The position numbers were made by a program, and so were the translations under genes. Of a stretch of DNA of 46,090 nt, positions 1 to 8,695 are shown piece by piece; position 1 is the first letter of the stretch, and each line of letters opens with the position of its first letter. The stretch is taken from positions 1 through 46,090 of IMG/VR virus record IMGVR_UViG_3300008450_000069, one strand, 5' to 3'. Origin of the DNA: a virus. The notes beneath the pieces were generated by a model. The model saw nothing but the letters and a program-made list of their open reading frames with translations, was not told the origin of the DNA and ran no database searches.

Positions 1-114
1 GCACAACAGAGTTAACTCGATTGTACAAGCTTGTGAACTCGTCTAAATCTTCTACTGCGCCGTTTTCTACGAACACTTTCTCAGAGTTCGCCATCAACGC
101 AATAGATATAACTG
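1..114. repeat. terminal direct repeat (left copy), assembly overlap
   Basis: These 114 bases are identical to the last 114 bases of the window (45977-46090). Joining the copies keeps the portal reading frame open across the cut, so this is most simply the overlap left when a circular or circularly permuted phage genome was linearised. The unique length is then 45,976 bp. A real short terminal repeat inside a coding gene is the less likely alternative. Confidence 0.93.
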
Positions 115-1000
115 CGTTGTTGATAGCTTTCTGCGATTCTACTACTTCACGGAAAATGCCGTAGTACTCAGGAGAATCAGTAGTATGAATACGTTGTACT
201 CTGTACGGCCAGCGTGCTTTTTTGTACGTAATCTCGTCTTTACGAATAATTACATCGTCATGCCAATATATAGACCAGCGCTTACCTGCGTCGTCTTCCA
301 TTACTGAGTGCACAACTAAGTACGCGTTGTGCTGGCGGAACTCGCCATTAAAACGGTCGTTAAAGCTTTCTTCAAAGTCTGCCTGGCTGTCAGGAGTAAA
401 GTTATAGTACTCTTGTAGCTTAGCACTTGTGCCTGCGCCAAACAGCTTATCTAGCGTGTCCTGCGTAATCCACTTATACCGGTGCAGAAAGCGAGCGTCA
501 CTATAATCATCTTCAGTGCTCGCAGGGTCCAGGATAAGCTGAGAGTCTGGCACATAGCTAATATCAATACCGTTAACAGCTCTGCCGAATTCGTCTTTGC
601 GGCCAGTGTCAAACACATTGGTAAAGCTACAAATAACGCCAGAGATTAAGCCAGACAGTTTTAGCTTATCGCCAAGCACGTCCATGCGGTTACGTGCAAA
701 AGTATGGCTGATAATATCAGTAATCACTGAAGCTGTGTCAACGTCACGCGGATTATTAGGCAAGGCTACAGCAGTGTTAACTACAGTAGCGTAATAGCCT
801 AATAGCATACGCGAAAACTTCTTAACTATGTTAAAAGTCTCTGCTGGCTGCCCGCGATTAGCCAGGGTGTTTAACTGGTCTTGAGTGAATTGCCGATTGT
901 GGTACAGTTCCCACACATTCTTAGCTTCGAGGCGAGACGGTTCGAATTCCTCAAGTCCTATCTTAAAAGTATCTTTTAAGTCATTAATTGTTGCTTTCAT
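1..1000 (-). CDS. portal protein, N-terminal part (continues at 45144-46090)
   Basis: This is the first part of a 610-aa portal protein cut by the window ends. The dodecameric portal sits at one capsid vertex, lets terminase pump DNA in, and carries the tail. The ATG at 1000-998 begins MKATINDLKDTFKIG. The frame runs to base 1 and, across the 114-bp overlap, continues to the stop at 45144 (1833 nt in total, one frame). The YGIFREVVESQKAINNAV region and the following helix-rich stretch fit the P22-type portal family. The start overlaps the end of the upstream internal-protein gene by 17 bp, suggesting translational coupling. The placement is odd: portals normally precede scaffold and capsid genes, but this one follows the tail and internal-protein genes. 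Confidence 0.85.
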   Translation of the reverse strand, partial: MKATINDLKDTFKIGLEEFEPSRLEAKNVWELYHNRQFTQDQLNTLANRGQPAETFNIVKKFSRMLLGYYATVVNTAVALPNNPRDVDTASVITDIISHTFARNRMDVLGDKLKLSGLISGVICSFTNVFDTGRKDEFGRAVNGIDISYVPDSQLILDPASTEDDYSDARFLHRYKWITQDTLDKLFGAGTSAKLQEYYNFTPDSQADFEESFNDRFNGEFRQHNAYLVVHSVMEDDAGKRWSIYWHDDVIIRKDEITYKKARWPYRVQRIHTTDSPEYYGIFREVVESQKAINNAVISIALMANSEKVFVENGAVEDLDEFTSLYNRVNSVV

Positions 1001-2594
1001 TAGGCGCTCCGAAAATTTCACTCAGCGGCTTTTTAGGACCTTTGGTAGCCGGCACCTGAGGAACAGTTTTATTGCTGTTGCTAGCACGCTGTTGCAACAA
1101 GCCAATGCGTTGGTCTAACGCCCCTATGATGTCGTCAACTTTCTCCAAGTCTGCGCCTAAATAATAATGAGATAAGTGCTCATCATTGATATTATAAATA
1201 CCAGACAAGTTGTCTTTAATCAGCTTTAACTGTTCTTGTAGTTTAGCTAACACTGGGCCTTGCTGCTGTCCTAGTGTGCCTGCAGCTTTGTTGAAAGCTG
1301 AGATTTCCGCGCCTGTAAGAGCTGAACCAAATAAGGCGTTACGAACTACGTTGCGGAAAGACTCGTACGCGGCAACGCCTTTCTTGCCGTCAGTAACTTC
1401 GTCGCTAATGTAGCTGTTAACACTGCTAAGCAGACTATCTACTAGGCCGGTCTCTTCTGGGGTAATAGCTTCACCTGCTCTAGAGCCGAGGCCAACAAGC
1501 TGACGCATCTGCCGCGCAACTTTGCGGTCTTCGTTAGACAGTTTTATGCCTGTAGTAGCTTCCAGCTCGCGAATGTACGGCTGAGCTAAACGCCGAGCAG
1601 CAGGTTCTCCAAAGTTTGTATCGAAAAATTTACCGCCAAACGTCTCATCCAAGCCACTAGCTGCTTTGTTAGCTGCTTCGGCTTCTCTTACTGAAGCAGG
1701 AGCTTGCTTCTCTTTCTGCAAGCCCCGCAAAGTTTGCGTGTAGTCCGCGCCAGTCTGCGCTGCTAACCGCTCAGCTGTACGCTCTGTTTCTGAACCCTGG
1801 GCTTTCATCTGGATAGCTTGGTCCATGGCAGTTATGTAGTCCATGCCAGGATTTTGCGCCATGAGCTCTTTGGCAATGCGCTCATTCTCAGTACCTTGCG
1901 CAGACTGCTGGCCTTTCTGGAGCATCTGAAAAGCTTCCCACTCAGGAATACCCATATCAGCTGCCATCTGCTTAGCTACACGCTCAGTCGCAGTAAGCTT
2001 TTCCACCGTGGAACCTTGGCGTAACCGTTGCAAAGCTAAGGCACGCTTGCCAAACATGTCCAGTTCTTCAGTAGCCATTTGCTGTGAAAAACCTGTGCCC
2101 GCGTAGACCTTCTCCATGTCTATAAGCTGTTGAGAACCATCGGCCATGGTAGCCACTACCATGCCTTTAGAGTACTCAGGATTCGCCATTAGGCCTTTAG
2201 CATCGCGCACACCGGCGCGTTCGAGCAGTGCAGTAGCTTCTGGAGATGAAGCAAGACGGTCGACACGTGTTACATCCTGGAATAACGAACCGCCAACTGG
2301 AGACTGTTTGGCTTGCGACAGAAAGTTATTTAGGTGTTTAGTGTCGCCGTCTGCTTCAAACAGGCGAAACGCGTCGTAAGTATCGCGTTTAAACATTTGA
2401 GCCGCCATCTGCTTATTTTGCATCTCTAACTGCTTTAACTGTTCTTCAGTCTGAGATACCTGCATTGGCGCAAGTTTTTGAGCAGTCTGCAACTGAAGCT
2501 TAGCCTGCTCTAGCTGCAAGTTCCGCATTTCACGGCCTCGCTCATACTCCGCGACGTTAGCGGCTCCTTGAGTCAATCCTAAGCCTATGCTCAT
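984..2594 (-). CDS. internal virion (ejection) protein, 536 aa, with 33-34-residue repeats
   Basis: The protein is Gln/Ala/Glu-rich, almost wholly alpha-helical and coiled-coil forming, with no signal peptide. An N-terminal heptad-rich segment (about residues 15-70) is followed by three imperfect tandem repeats beginning with ERVAKQM (about residue 204), ERIAKEL (238) and ERTAERL (271), spaced 34 and 33 residues. Its position between the 200-aa internal protein and the portal, its size and its composition match the internal core or ejection proteins of short-tailed phages (T7 gp15-like or P22 gp20-like in role). That role is inferred from context and composition, not from a recognised domain. 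It starts 4 bases inside the end of the upstream gene. Confidence 0.7.
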   Translation of the reverse strand: MSIGLGLTQGAANVAEYERGREMRNLQLEQAKLQLQTAQKLAPMQVSQTEEQLKQLEMQNKQMAAQMFKRDTYDAFRLFEADGDTKHLNNFLSQAKQSPVGGSLFQDVTRVDRLASSPEATALLERAGVRDAKGLMANPEYSKGMVVATMADGSQQLIDMEKVYAGTGFSQQMATEELDMFGKRALALQRLRQGSTVEKLTATERVAKQMAADMGIPEWEAFQMLQKGQQSAQGTENERIAKELMAQNPGMDYITAMDQAIQMKAQGSETERTAERLAAQTGADYTQTLRGLQKEKQAPASVREAEAANKAASGLDETFGGKFFDTNFGEPAARRLAQPYIRELEATTGIKLSNEDRKVARQMRQLVGLGSRAGEAITPEETGLVDSLLSSVNSYISDEVTDGKKGVAAYESFRNVVRNALFGSALTGAEISAFNKAAGTLGQQQGPVLAKLQEQLKLIKDNLSGIYNINDEHLSHYYLGADLEKVDDIIGALDQRIGLLQQRASNSNKTVPQVPATKGPKKPLSEIFGAPNESNN

Positions 2595-3193
2595 TTTTTC
2601 TGGTCTCCAAAGTAGTCACCTAACGCAGTGCCAACGGTTGTAACAGCGTTGCCGATTGCAGCACCTGCATCTTTGTTTGCATTAATAGCTAAGCTATGTT
2701 TCATGCCTGACCGATTGCTAAGCACTTGTTGCAGGGTACCAGACGGGTTTTGATTGTACCCTAAAGACAAAAAACCTAGTTGCTGTTGCGCAACTTTTTC
2801 AGGCGCAGTAGCACGCGCTTCTGCTTTTTTCAGAGCCGTAGCTTTTTCTACGTCAGCAGTTGCAAAAGCTTCCATGGCTGAGTCACCTAAGCCACGCTGC
2901 TGGAATGTCTCATCGATGCGATTAAGCCAATCAGAACGCTCAAGCTCTATTGCTTCACGACCCTGGGCTTCGATGCGACCTGGCGACAAGTTTTGGTAGT
3001 AGTTTGACAAGTTGTCTTGTAGTGGTCCAAACACTTGTTTCCAGTCGCCGTACTGCTGCTTTGCAAAGTCCAAAGACTCTCGGTCTGCCGCGTTGGCCGC
3101 GTTGGCCGCGCGTTTAGCGTCTTTATTAGCTTTATTGGCGCCAATAGCACTTACGGCTGCAACACCTACTTGCGCGACTACTGGGTTCGGCAT
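2591..3193 (-). CDS. internal virion protein, 200 aa
   Basis: This start (MPNPVVAQVG) was chosen because AAGGAG lies 8 bases upstream; the longer frame to 3259 has no such site. The N-terminus is an Ala/Gly-rich, membrane-compatible helix (VAQVGVAAVSAIGANKANKD), then Ala-rich helices, and it ends with a second small hydrophobic region (AAIGNAVTTVGTALGDYFG). Small Ala/Gly-rich proteins at this place in short-tailed phages are usually ejected core proteins (T7 gp14-like in role) that help build the DNA channel through the cell envelope. The role is inferred from composition and neighbours. Its start overlaps the end of the 154-aa gene upstream by 16 bp. Confidence 0.68.
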   Translation of the reverse strand: MPNPVVAQVGVAAVSAIGANKANKDAKRAANAANAADRESLDFAKQQYGDWKQVFGPLQDNLSNYYQNLSPGRIEAQGREAIELERSDWLNRIDETFQQRGLGDSAMEAFATADVEKATALKKAEARATAPEKVAQQQLGFLSLGYNQNPSGTLQQVLSNRSGMKHSLAINANKDAGAAIGNAVTTVGTALGDYFGDQKK

Positions 3194-3642
3194 TTTTTCA
3201 TCTCCTTGAGAAAGTCTTTTAGCGTTTCTCCGTAGTACTTGCGAATAGTCACCCCGCACTGTTCAGCCCAACCTAAGCCGTGCAGTTGGAAAGCTAGGAA
3301 TTCAAATAAGTCGAATACGCTAGCGCGCAGCATCCAGGCCTGAGACAAGTCATTTTCAGTAGAAGCAGGGTCTCTTTCTATGTCTGTAGCTGTGCGCCAG
3401 CGCAAATACACAGAGGTAAGCAAAGTGCTTAGGCCAGTATTCCACAAAGGATGCAAAGGAATCATTTGAATAGCGCAAAAAAATGCCCTGTTTATGTCCA
3501 TGTCGCTAACAGGCTTATCTCTGTCTACTAAGTCGTCCCATACGTGCATAACATCTAAAAGCATGAAAGACAGCTCTATGGCTGCCGTATTATTCTTATA
3601 GATATGTGTAAACAGAGGTAAAAAGTTTGCCTTATGGCTCAT
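3178..3642 (-). CDS. conserved-type tail-region protein, 154 aa, unknown function
   Basis: The protein is helical and rich in Leu, Trp and Phe, without a signal peptide. An aspartate-rich segment, MHVWDDLVDRD (about residues 31-41), sits in a predicted helix and superficially recalls the acidic motif of class I isoprenoid synthases. The second acidic motif of those enzymes is not visible, so no enzyme function is claimed. The gene lies between a 43-codon coiled-coil gene and an internal virion protein, with overlaps on both sides (11 and 16 bp), so it belongs to the virion operon. It may be a structural accessory or assembly factor. Confidence 0.6.
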   Translation of the reverse strand: MSHKANFLPLFTHIYKNNTAAIELSFMLLDVMHVWDDLVDRDKPVSDMDINRAFFCAIQMIPLHPLWNTGLSTLLTSVYLRWRTATDIERDPASTENDLSQAWMLRASVFDLFEFLAFQLHGLGWAEQCGVTIRKYYGETLKDFLKEMKKCRTQ

Positions 3643-3763
3643 TCTTTAGCTCCGCTATTTCGAGTTCAAGCTGTGCTATTCGCTCTATTAAGAGTCGTAG
3701 CGTAGGCATGAGCTCCTGCACTGTAGTTGCCTGCGTTGGCAAGGCGATTATATTATCAAGCAT
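3632..3763 (-). CDS. 43-aa coiled-coil protein
   Basis: The start at 3763 (MLDNIIALPT) overlaps the stop of the upstream tail gene by 8 bases (ATGCTTGA), a typical coupled start. A longer frame exists but its first 41 codons run through the coding end of that tail gene. The C-terminal half (LLIERIAQLELEIAELK) is a regular leucine heptad, so it is probably a small oligomeric or spanin-like accessory, although no signal peptide or lipobox is visible. Its stop overlaps the next start by 11 bp. Function is unknown. Confidence 0.5.
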   Translation of the reverse strand: MLDNIIALPTQATTVQELMPTLRLLIERIAQLELEIAELKNEP

Positions 3764-5651
3764 CTCTACGCTCTGCTGTGTATTCGTATTCCAGGAGTTC
3801 GCCCGTACCACGGATGCGAAACTGGATGAAGTTACCACGTTGTTGCTCTTGTGGAGGTTGCACTTGAGTGGCAATGCCAGAATCAAGCTTCCTGTCCGCT
3901 AACACAACAACATCGTCAATAATTACATCAATAATTATATCACCTTTTGCGTAAAAGTACAATTTTTTGTACGTCTTCGCTTCTGTCGCTCTACCTTCTA
4001 TGAATCTAGGAGACAGATACTCAAACTCTAGGTCTGCAGCGCTAGCAAAAAGGCGATGCAACTTGCCACCGCTCCAGCCGTACAGCACGTCATTACCACT
4101 CACGACTGTAGTAATGCCTAGCGCTAAGCGCTTAAACACTTGACCATACGCTAGCCCAAGAACCAGTACCGTGTTGTCAGCAAGCGTTAGATAGTATGAG
4201 TCGTCGTAAATGGCTGAACTAATAGGCGTCACAGACAGCTTGCCTAGCTTGTCGCGAGACACGACTACGGCAGGACCGCCGTTGGATGTGCATAGACCGT
4301 CAGTCGACAACCAGATGGCAGCGCTAGCTAGCTTCTGAATAGACTCCGGAGCAACGCACCCTTGGTTTGAGTCCACTAGTTGCCGCGCTAATGTAGAAGG
4401 TCCGGTACCAGTTATCAAGTACGTCTTAGTTCTTGTGAACACCAGCAGGCCATTAGCTACTTCGGCTAACCCTGTAATTTTGCTTTCAAAAGCTATCGAG
4501 TACGACAACGGCCAGGCGTCTGGCTTACCTACGGGCGTGAACCGCAGTGTAGAGCCTACAGCGCCAAAGAGCATGCCAGCGCTATGCTCTATATAGCTAA
4601 GTCCGGCGGGCGCTGGAAAAAAATCGGCAGAAGTCAGAATGCGGCCATCAATGTTAGTGTCTTTGGTGCGGTCTGTGTAAGTAGTCACAGCATTATCTAG
4701 CTCTGCGACCAAAGCGAAGTTAGATAAGTCGCCGCCTAGTCTGTACAGTCGTTTTTTAGGCGCTTGCGTAGACACAGGCAGGCCTGTAAAGCTAGCACCG
4801 CCTCCGTTAGGTAACAGTACTTCTGGGCTAACAGCAGAAGCGGCAGATTCAACACCGGTAAGATTGTTGTAGAAAGTCAGCACGTACTGGTAAGTGCCTT
4901 TGAGCTTAGCAAAGTCTTCTTCTACTAGCTTACGGGCTGTGCTAGGAACTATAAAAGTAGAGTCTACAAAAGTACTACTGGTAGATGGCAGCACGCCTAC
5001 TAAGCGATAAGCGCCTTGATACAGTCTGTATACTTCAAAACCGACGTTACCAATATCGGCTGCAGGCAAACTAAACGTTATCGTCATATGACCAGACGCA
5101 GCTAAAGTAACATACGATGGAGGTACTGCAGTAGCTACGTTTGTGCTAATAACTTTTGCTGCACCGGCAGAGTCAACTTGAAGGCGAAGACCTTCTGACC
5201 GGCCAGTAGAGCTAGCGTTTATGACCAGATACTCGTACATCTGTTTTGGTAGTGCAGTGCTACCGGCATTGCCGTCATGAGTAACAGTAACACTTACAGG
5301 GGTTGCAGGTACTGGAACTGCCATAACCGGCCCAACACTAACAGGAGGTTGTAAACCTAAAGGATAGGCTACGCCGCCAACTATACGCCCGGCTGCAGCA
5401 CTGTTACAGTATACCAGGCTTTCGTTGTACGGCACAAAAGTTGTAAAAGTAGGGAATGACACCCAGCGGTTTTCAAGAGTGAAGAAATGCGAGTACGCTT
5501 CAACAGCAATATCTGTAGCAACTTTGTCTTTGGCAGATTTTAGTGTGCCGCTAGTTTCGTCGATGTTAGTGAAAACAACGCCTTCGGTCAAACCCAGCAT
5601 GTGTGGAGCTAACCGCGTGCTTAAACCGCCGTTGAATACGTTAACTAGCAT
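3756..5651 (-). CDS. tail nozzle/hub-like protein, 631 aa
   Basis: This is a large, beta-rich protein with few long helices. The N-terminus (MLVNVFNGGLSTRLAPHMLG) is typical of podovirus tail hub proteins. Fibronectin-III-like beta segments follow (about residues 110-340), then a region with repeating aromatic and glycine blades (TYTDRTKD, GMLFGAVGSTLRFTPVG, GLLVFTRTKTYLITG, AAIWLSTDGLC) that suggests a beta-propeller. T7 gp12 nozzle and P22 gp10 have such propellers. It follows the 281-aa adaptor gene, overlapping by 11 bp, as in adaptor-nozzle pairs. The assignment to the nozzle is inference from order and fold cues. Confidence 0.65.
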   Translation of the reverse strand: MLVNVFNGGLSTRLAPHMLGLTEGVVFTNIDETSGTLKSAKDKVATDIAVEAYSHFFTLENRWVSFPTFTTFVPYNESLVYCNSAAAGRIVGGVAYPLGLQPPVSVGPVMAVPVPATPVSVTVTHDGNAGSTALPKQMYEYLVINASSTGRSEGLRLQVDSAGAAKVISTNVATAVPPSYVTLAASGHMTITFSLPAADIGNVGFEVYRLYQGAYRLVGVLPSTSSTFVDSTFIVPSTARKLVEEDFAKLKGTYQYVLTFYNNLTGVESAASAVSPEVLLPNGGGASFTGLPVSTQAPKKRLYRLGGDLSNFALVAELDNAVTTYTDRTKDTNIDGRILTSADFFPAPAGLSYIEHSAGMLFGAVGSTLRFTPVGKPDAWPLSYSIAFESKITGLAEVANGLLVFTRTKTYLITGTGPSTLARQLVDSNQGCVAPESIQKLASAAIWLSTDGLCTSNGGPAVVVSRDKLGKLSVTPISSAIYDDSYYLTLADNTVLVLGLAYGQVFKRLALGITTVVSGNDVLYGWSGGKLHRLFASAADLEFEYLSPRFIEGRATEAKTYKKLYFYAKGDIIIDVIIDDVVVLADRKLDSGIATQVQPPQEQQRGNFIQFRIRGTGELLEYEYTAERRDA

Positions 5652-6486
5652 AAATGTTCCGGGATATTGTGCGAGCGTTATTGCCTTTAACTTGATTGTG
5701 CGCTTTGTTAGATTTCAACCGGTCAAGCTGCACCTGGTACAACTGGTAGTGCTTGTTAGCTAGTGCATCTGACTTTGTGTCAATGTCTGCTGTGAAAGCC
5801 ATAGACACGGTAAGATGCAGCATGGCCTGCCGAAAAGACTCAGACAACTCTAACTCGGAATTTTCATTTAGCAGTTCAGCAGGTCTTTTAGCGTACTGCA
5901 GCATCAACGAACCCACAGACTCTGAAATACTGGTAATAACGCCAAATGGAGAGCTAAAAGATGTCTCGGTGCCTGGCTCAATGATGTTAGTTACAGCGCC
6001 TAATGGTGCTGATAAAGAGTAGTTACCAATACTGGTAACAACACCAAGGCGTTCTCCGCCAACAAAATCAATGCTATTGCCAGCTTCGAACGGGTACGCC
6101 GTAGCATCTGAGCTAGCAACTGGTGTCGGATAAACGATAATACGGTTTGGCGAGAGCAAATCATAGACAATCTTCTCTACAGTAGCACCAGTGTCTAACT
6201 CCCAAGCAGGCTTGTAGTCGTCCATTTCGAAGTGCGACAGCAACTCTACGGGCCCAGTTGGTGTGAGCACGCGCAACAGACTATCCGCAGTATCATCAAT
6301 GAAGTATTCAGACTGCCCCGCTATGATAGGTATAGCTTTTCTGGCAATTAACACTCGAGTAGCGTGCGCAATTTCTGTTTGCGCTTGCGACAGTAAAGAC
6401 AAGAGACGCCGGTCAGACCAGCGTTCTTTTTCGGGGTCCGCTAATTCGGCACGAATATCGGTCAAAAGTTTTGATACCCTGCTCAT
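5641..6486 (-). CDS. head-to-tail adaptor (connector) protein, 281 aa
   Basis: The N-terminal helical part (MSRVSKLLTDIRAELADPEK, then RWSDRRLLSLLSQAQTEIA) and a helical C-terminal part (SFRQAMLHLTVSMAFTADID, then KHYQLYQVQLDRL) flank a beta-rich insertion. This arrangement matches adaptor proteins that bind under the portal in short-tailed phages. The ATG has GAGGT a few bases upstream. It lies between the head protein at 6537 and the nozzle-like gene. An insertion of about 85 residues (residues 120-205) carries repeated VVTSIG / VTNI / VITSI beta segments, unusual for this short family. Confidence 0.68.
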   Translation of the reverse strand: MSRVSKLLTDIRAELADPEKERWSDRRLLSLLSQAQTEIAHATRVLIARKAIPIIAGQSEYFIDDTADSLLRVLTPTGPVELLSHFEMDDYKPAWELDTGATVEKIVYDLLSPNRIIVYPTPVASSDATAYPFEAGNSIDFVGGERLGVVTSIGNYSLSAPLGAVTNIIEPGTETSFSSPFGVITSISESVGSLMLQYAKRPAELLNENSELELSESFRQAMLHLTVSMAFTADIDTKSDALANKHYQLYQVQLDRLKSNKAHNQVKGNNARTISRNIYAS

Positions 6487-6536
6487 ACCGACCTCAGTAA
6501 AAAGTGGCTACATCCTTGTAGCCGAAATTGGAGTTG

Positions 6537-6953
6537 TTACGTTGGAGTGTATTCGCCGTTGGTCTTATCGAGTTCTAAGTACTCGACAACCGCAACAGTT
6601 TCACCGGCAGTTTTAGCGCCAGTGACTGTGTGCTTGACCCACACGTCTACGCCAGTACCAGTGCTGAACATAGCAGCAGCAGTACCAGTTTTACCCGCAG
6701 CTTTCGCATCACCGGCAGATACTAACTGCGTACCGCTTTCTGCTGTACCCATGGTGAGCACGTCAGTAGTGGCTGCGTTAGACTGCACTAAGTTGAAAAA
6801 GTATGCGTTAGTCACTAAGCAGTTTGCAGGCAGCGCGGCAACACGGAAAGTTTCCGTAACAGCGCCAGCCACAGCAAACGGCAGTCGAACAACCATCTGG
6901 CGTGGTTCACGCTTCTGGTTGTATGTGCCTTCACGGCGTAAGTCTTTAGGCAT
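6537..6953 (-). CDS. beta-rich head-associated protein, 138 aa (decoration or head fibre candidate)
   Basis: A basic N-terminus (MPKDLRREGTYNQKREPRQM) is followed by alternating beta strands rich in Ala, Thr and Val. AAGGAG lies 6 bases before the ATG. The gene is 10 bp downstream of the major capsid gene, where capsid stabilising or decoration proteins are commonly encoded. No family is recognised from sequence alone. The role is inferred from position and composition. Confidence 0.6.
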   Translation of the reverse strand: MPKDLRREGTYNQKREPRQMVVRLPFAVAGAVTETFRVAALPANCLVTNAYFFNLVQSNAATTDVLTMGTAESGTQLVSAGDAKAAGKTGTAAAMFSTGTGVDVWVKHTVTGAKTAGETVAVVEYLELDKTNGEYTPT

Positions 6954-6963
6954 GGTCTACTCC

Positions 6964-8124
6964 TTATGCCGAAACTTGGATGTCAACAGCGATAATACCG
7001 AAGTCTTGTTCGGCAATCTTCGCTTGTGCGTAATCCGGGCCAGCTTCAACTTTCAGGCGAGACTTCTGAGCTTCCATCCAGAACTCTACACACGACTCTG
7101 ACTTGATAGCAAAGTCTTGCGACGGCTGCCATTTGTAGTCAGGTTGCTTACCGAAAGCAATTTGTAACGCGCCTGCGCCCATCAGCAAACCACGAGAGTG
7201 GATTGTAGTGCCAGCAGGGTTAAAACCGGCTTGACCAGACCACACCGCGGTGTTAGGGTTAGCACCTTGGTACTGGCGCAGACCGGCAATTTCAACACCA
7301 GAAGCGTTTAAGCCCCAGCCTAAGGTAGAACCGGCAGTTTCACCGAAGAACGTTGGTGCTTCGACGATATACAGGTGACCGATTTTGCCGATAATGCCTT
7401 TGATAAGGCGGTTATCGTTACCGCGTACATCAGCTTGCGCCATGATGTTCTGGTAGCCAGAGGTATCTTTCTTCAACAGCGTTGCTGTAGCGGAGTCAAC
7501 CAGGTATAACCAGATAGCGCGGCCATCAGAAGTCATATAAGGCTTCAGAGGAGCGCGAGAGTTACCAGTAGTAAAGCCACGGCCCATTTTCAGGGTGTTT
7601 TCAATGTCCAGTAACACGTTGTAGTTCAACGTTGCGCCCAGGTCAATAACATGCGTAGCTGGCTGAGTAGCGGCGCGTGTAACGCTGGCCAAAGTGCCTT
7701 GCGCGGCATCAAACAATGACTGGTCTTTGAAACGCACGAATAAATCGCCCAGTTTAGAGCGCGAATCGGCATGCGTAGTTAAGTTGATGTTGCCAATGTT
7801 GACACCGTCAAACTCATCACCATTGTCTACTACTAAGCGGTAACGCTCAACAGTAATTTTGTCGGAGAACAGGCGTTTCTGCTCACCTTTACCAGTCGCC
7901 GAATCTTTGCCTTTAATGGCACGGCCTGATAAGTTACCTTCAAAGTCAAACACAACGGTATGACCGTCGCTTGCTGACTCATTCTTCGCCTGGAATACGA
8001 CCGCATCCTTAGTATTCCCAGTCATAGGTGACCAGAAAGACTTCGCGGAAGCTTGTACCAGGCCTTCGCGCATCCACTTTTTGCGCTCTACGTCGGACCC
8101 GTAAGGGACAACTGCTGTTGTCAT
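6964..8124 (-). CDS. major capsid protein, 386 aa (N4 gp56-like type)
   Basis: This protein forms the icosahedral shell. Its opening (MTTAVVPYGSDVERKKWMRE) and the phrase SFWSPMTG look like the N4 gp56-type capsid family (formerly DUF4043). Later segments (TVVFDFEGNLSGRAIKGK; DGRAIWLYLVDSATATLLKK; GMGAGALQIAFG-like around residue 325) fit an HK97-fold shell protein. Position after the scaffold gene supports this. It is the only virion gene here with its own promoter-like element and a hairpin upstream (8234-8277), as expected for the most abundant product. AGGAG precedes the ATG. Family assignment is from memory of the motif, not a search. Confidence 0.85.
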   Translation of the reverse strand: MTTAVVPYGSDVERKKWMREGLVQASAKSFWSPMTGNTKDAVVFQAKNESASDGHTVVFDFEGNLSGRAIKGKDSATGKGEQKRLFSDKITVERYRLVVDNGDEFDGVNIGNINLTTHADSRSKLGDLFVRFKDQSLFDAAQGTLASVTRAATQPATHVIDLGATLNYNVLLDIENTLKMGRGFTTGNSRAPLKPYMTSDGRAIWLYLVDSATATLLKKDTSGYQNIMAQADVRGNDNRLIKGIIGKIGHLYIVEAPTFFGETAGSTLGWGLNASGVEIAGLRQYQGANPNTAVWSGQAGFNPAGTTIHSRGLLMGAGALQIAFGKQPDYKWQPSQDFAIKSESCVEFWMEAQKSRLKVEAGPDYAQAKIAEQDFGIIAVDIQVSA

Positions 8125-8233
8125 GGTATTGCTCCTAAAATTAAGGGAAGTTTTTTGCCAGGAATCCTAGTTGGAGCTGGTTATACTAAGGGATGCTGAT
8201 GCGTGTCGAAGTCGAGAACGCTGCACTTCCTTA

Positions 8234-8239
8234 ATTATA
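8234..8239 (-). promoter_or_regulatory. -10 element of a candidate capsid-gene promoter
   Basis: On the minus strand a perfect TATAAT lies about 110 bases upstream of the capsid ATG and just downstream of the hairpin at 8246-8277. The -35 position holds only AT-rich, non-consensus bases, so it may be a weak or extended-type promoter. It would let capsid be made at a different level from the scaffold. Confidence 0.45.
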
Positions 8240-8245
8240 ACGCGT

Positions 8246-8277
8246 ACGCATGCAAAATAAATAGCTTTTGCATGCGT
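8246..8277. terminator. perfect 12-bp inverted repeat between capsid and upstream gene
   Basis: ACGCATGCAAAA (8246-8257) and TTTTGCATGCGT (8266-8277) are perfectly complementary around an 8-nt loop. The A/T ends of the stem give a U-rich tail in either direction. It lies 16 bases beyond the stop of the 133-aa gene and before the capsid promoter-like TATAAT, as expected for an intra-operon terminator/attenuator. It could also be an RNA-processing or operator site. Confidence 0.6.
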
Positions 8278-8292
8278 CAGCGCTAATTTTGC

Positions 8293-8694
8293 TTACGCTG
8301 GCTTAGTAGCTGCTGGTGCAGGCTTAGCTTCAAGCTGCTTTTTCAGCCCGTCGGCAAGCTTTTCAGCCTTATCTGCGCGCTCTTCAGCTGCTTTAACTTG
8401 AGCCAATGCCTCGGCTAATGCCGCACCTGTGTCTACAACGTCATCAGCAGCTTGAAAACGGTTAATAAACTCGTGCTCTTTGCACACTGTTAAGCTACCA
8501 TCTTCGCTTTCAACAACGTAATCTGAAGGCTGCGCGACTAATAAGCCGTTTGGCGTATCCAGTAACACTGCTAAGTCTTGGCCTTCATACGGACGCACGT
8601 CACCGCGGGTACCGATGAAGCTCTGCATATCTTCCGCAGTAGCGTACGACAGTTGCATAGCTGCTACAATTACCAATTTAGTCTGGAATTTCAT
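8293..8694 (-). CDS. small capsid-region protein, 133 aa, unknown
   Basis: The ATG at 8694 was chosen because it starts one base after the scaffold stop; a GTG at 8709 would give five more residues. A globular N-terminal part (residues 1-75) is followed by an Ala/Glu/Lys coiled coil (ALAEALAQVKAAEERADKAE) and a Pro/Ala/Lys tail. It sits between scaffold and capsid genes. Such a layout suggests an assembly chaperone, minor scaffold or capsid accessory, but no family is recognised. Confidence 0.6.
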   Translation of the reverse strand: MKFQTKLVIVAAMQLSYATAEDMQSFIGTRGDVRPYEGQDLAVLLDTPNGLLVAQPSDYVVESEDGSLTVCKEHEFINRFQAADDVVDTGAALAEALAQVKAAEERADKAEKLADGLKKQLEAKPAPAATKPA

Positions 8695-8695
8695 G

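Noticed and set aside
6547-7101. 184-codon plus-strand ORF across the capsid-downstream gene
   Set aside because: Antisense to two well-supported virion genes and without a ribosome site.
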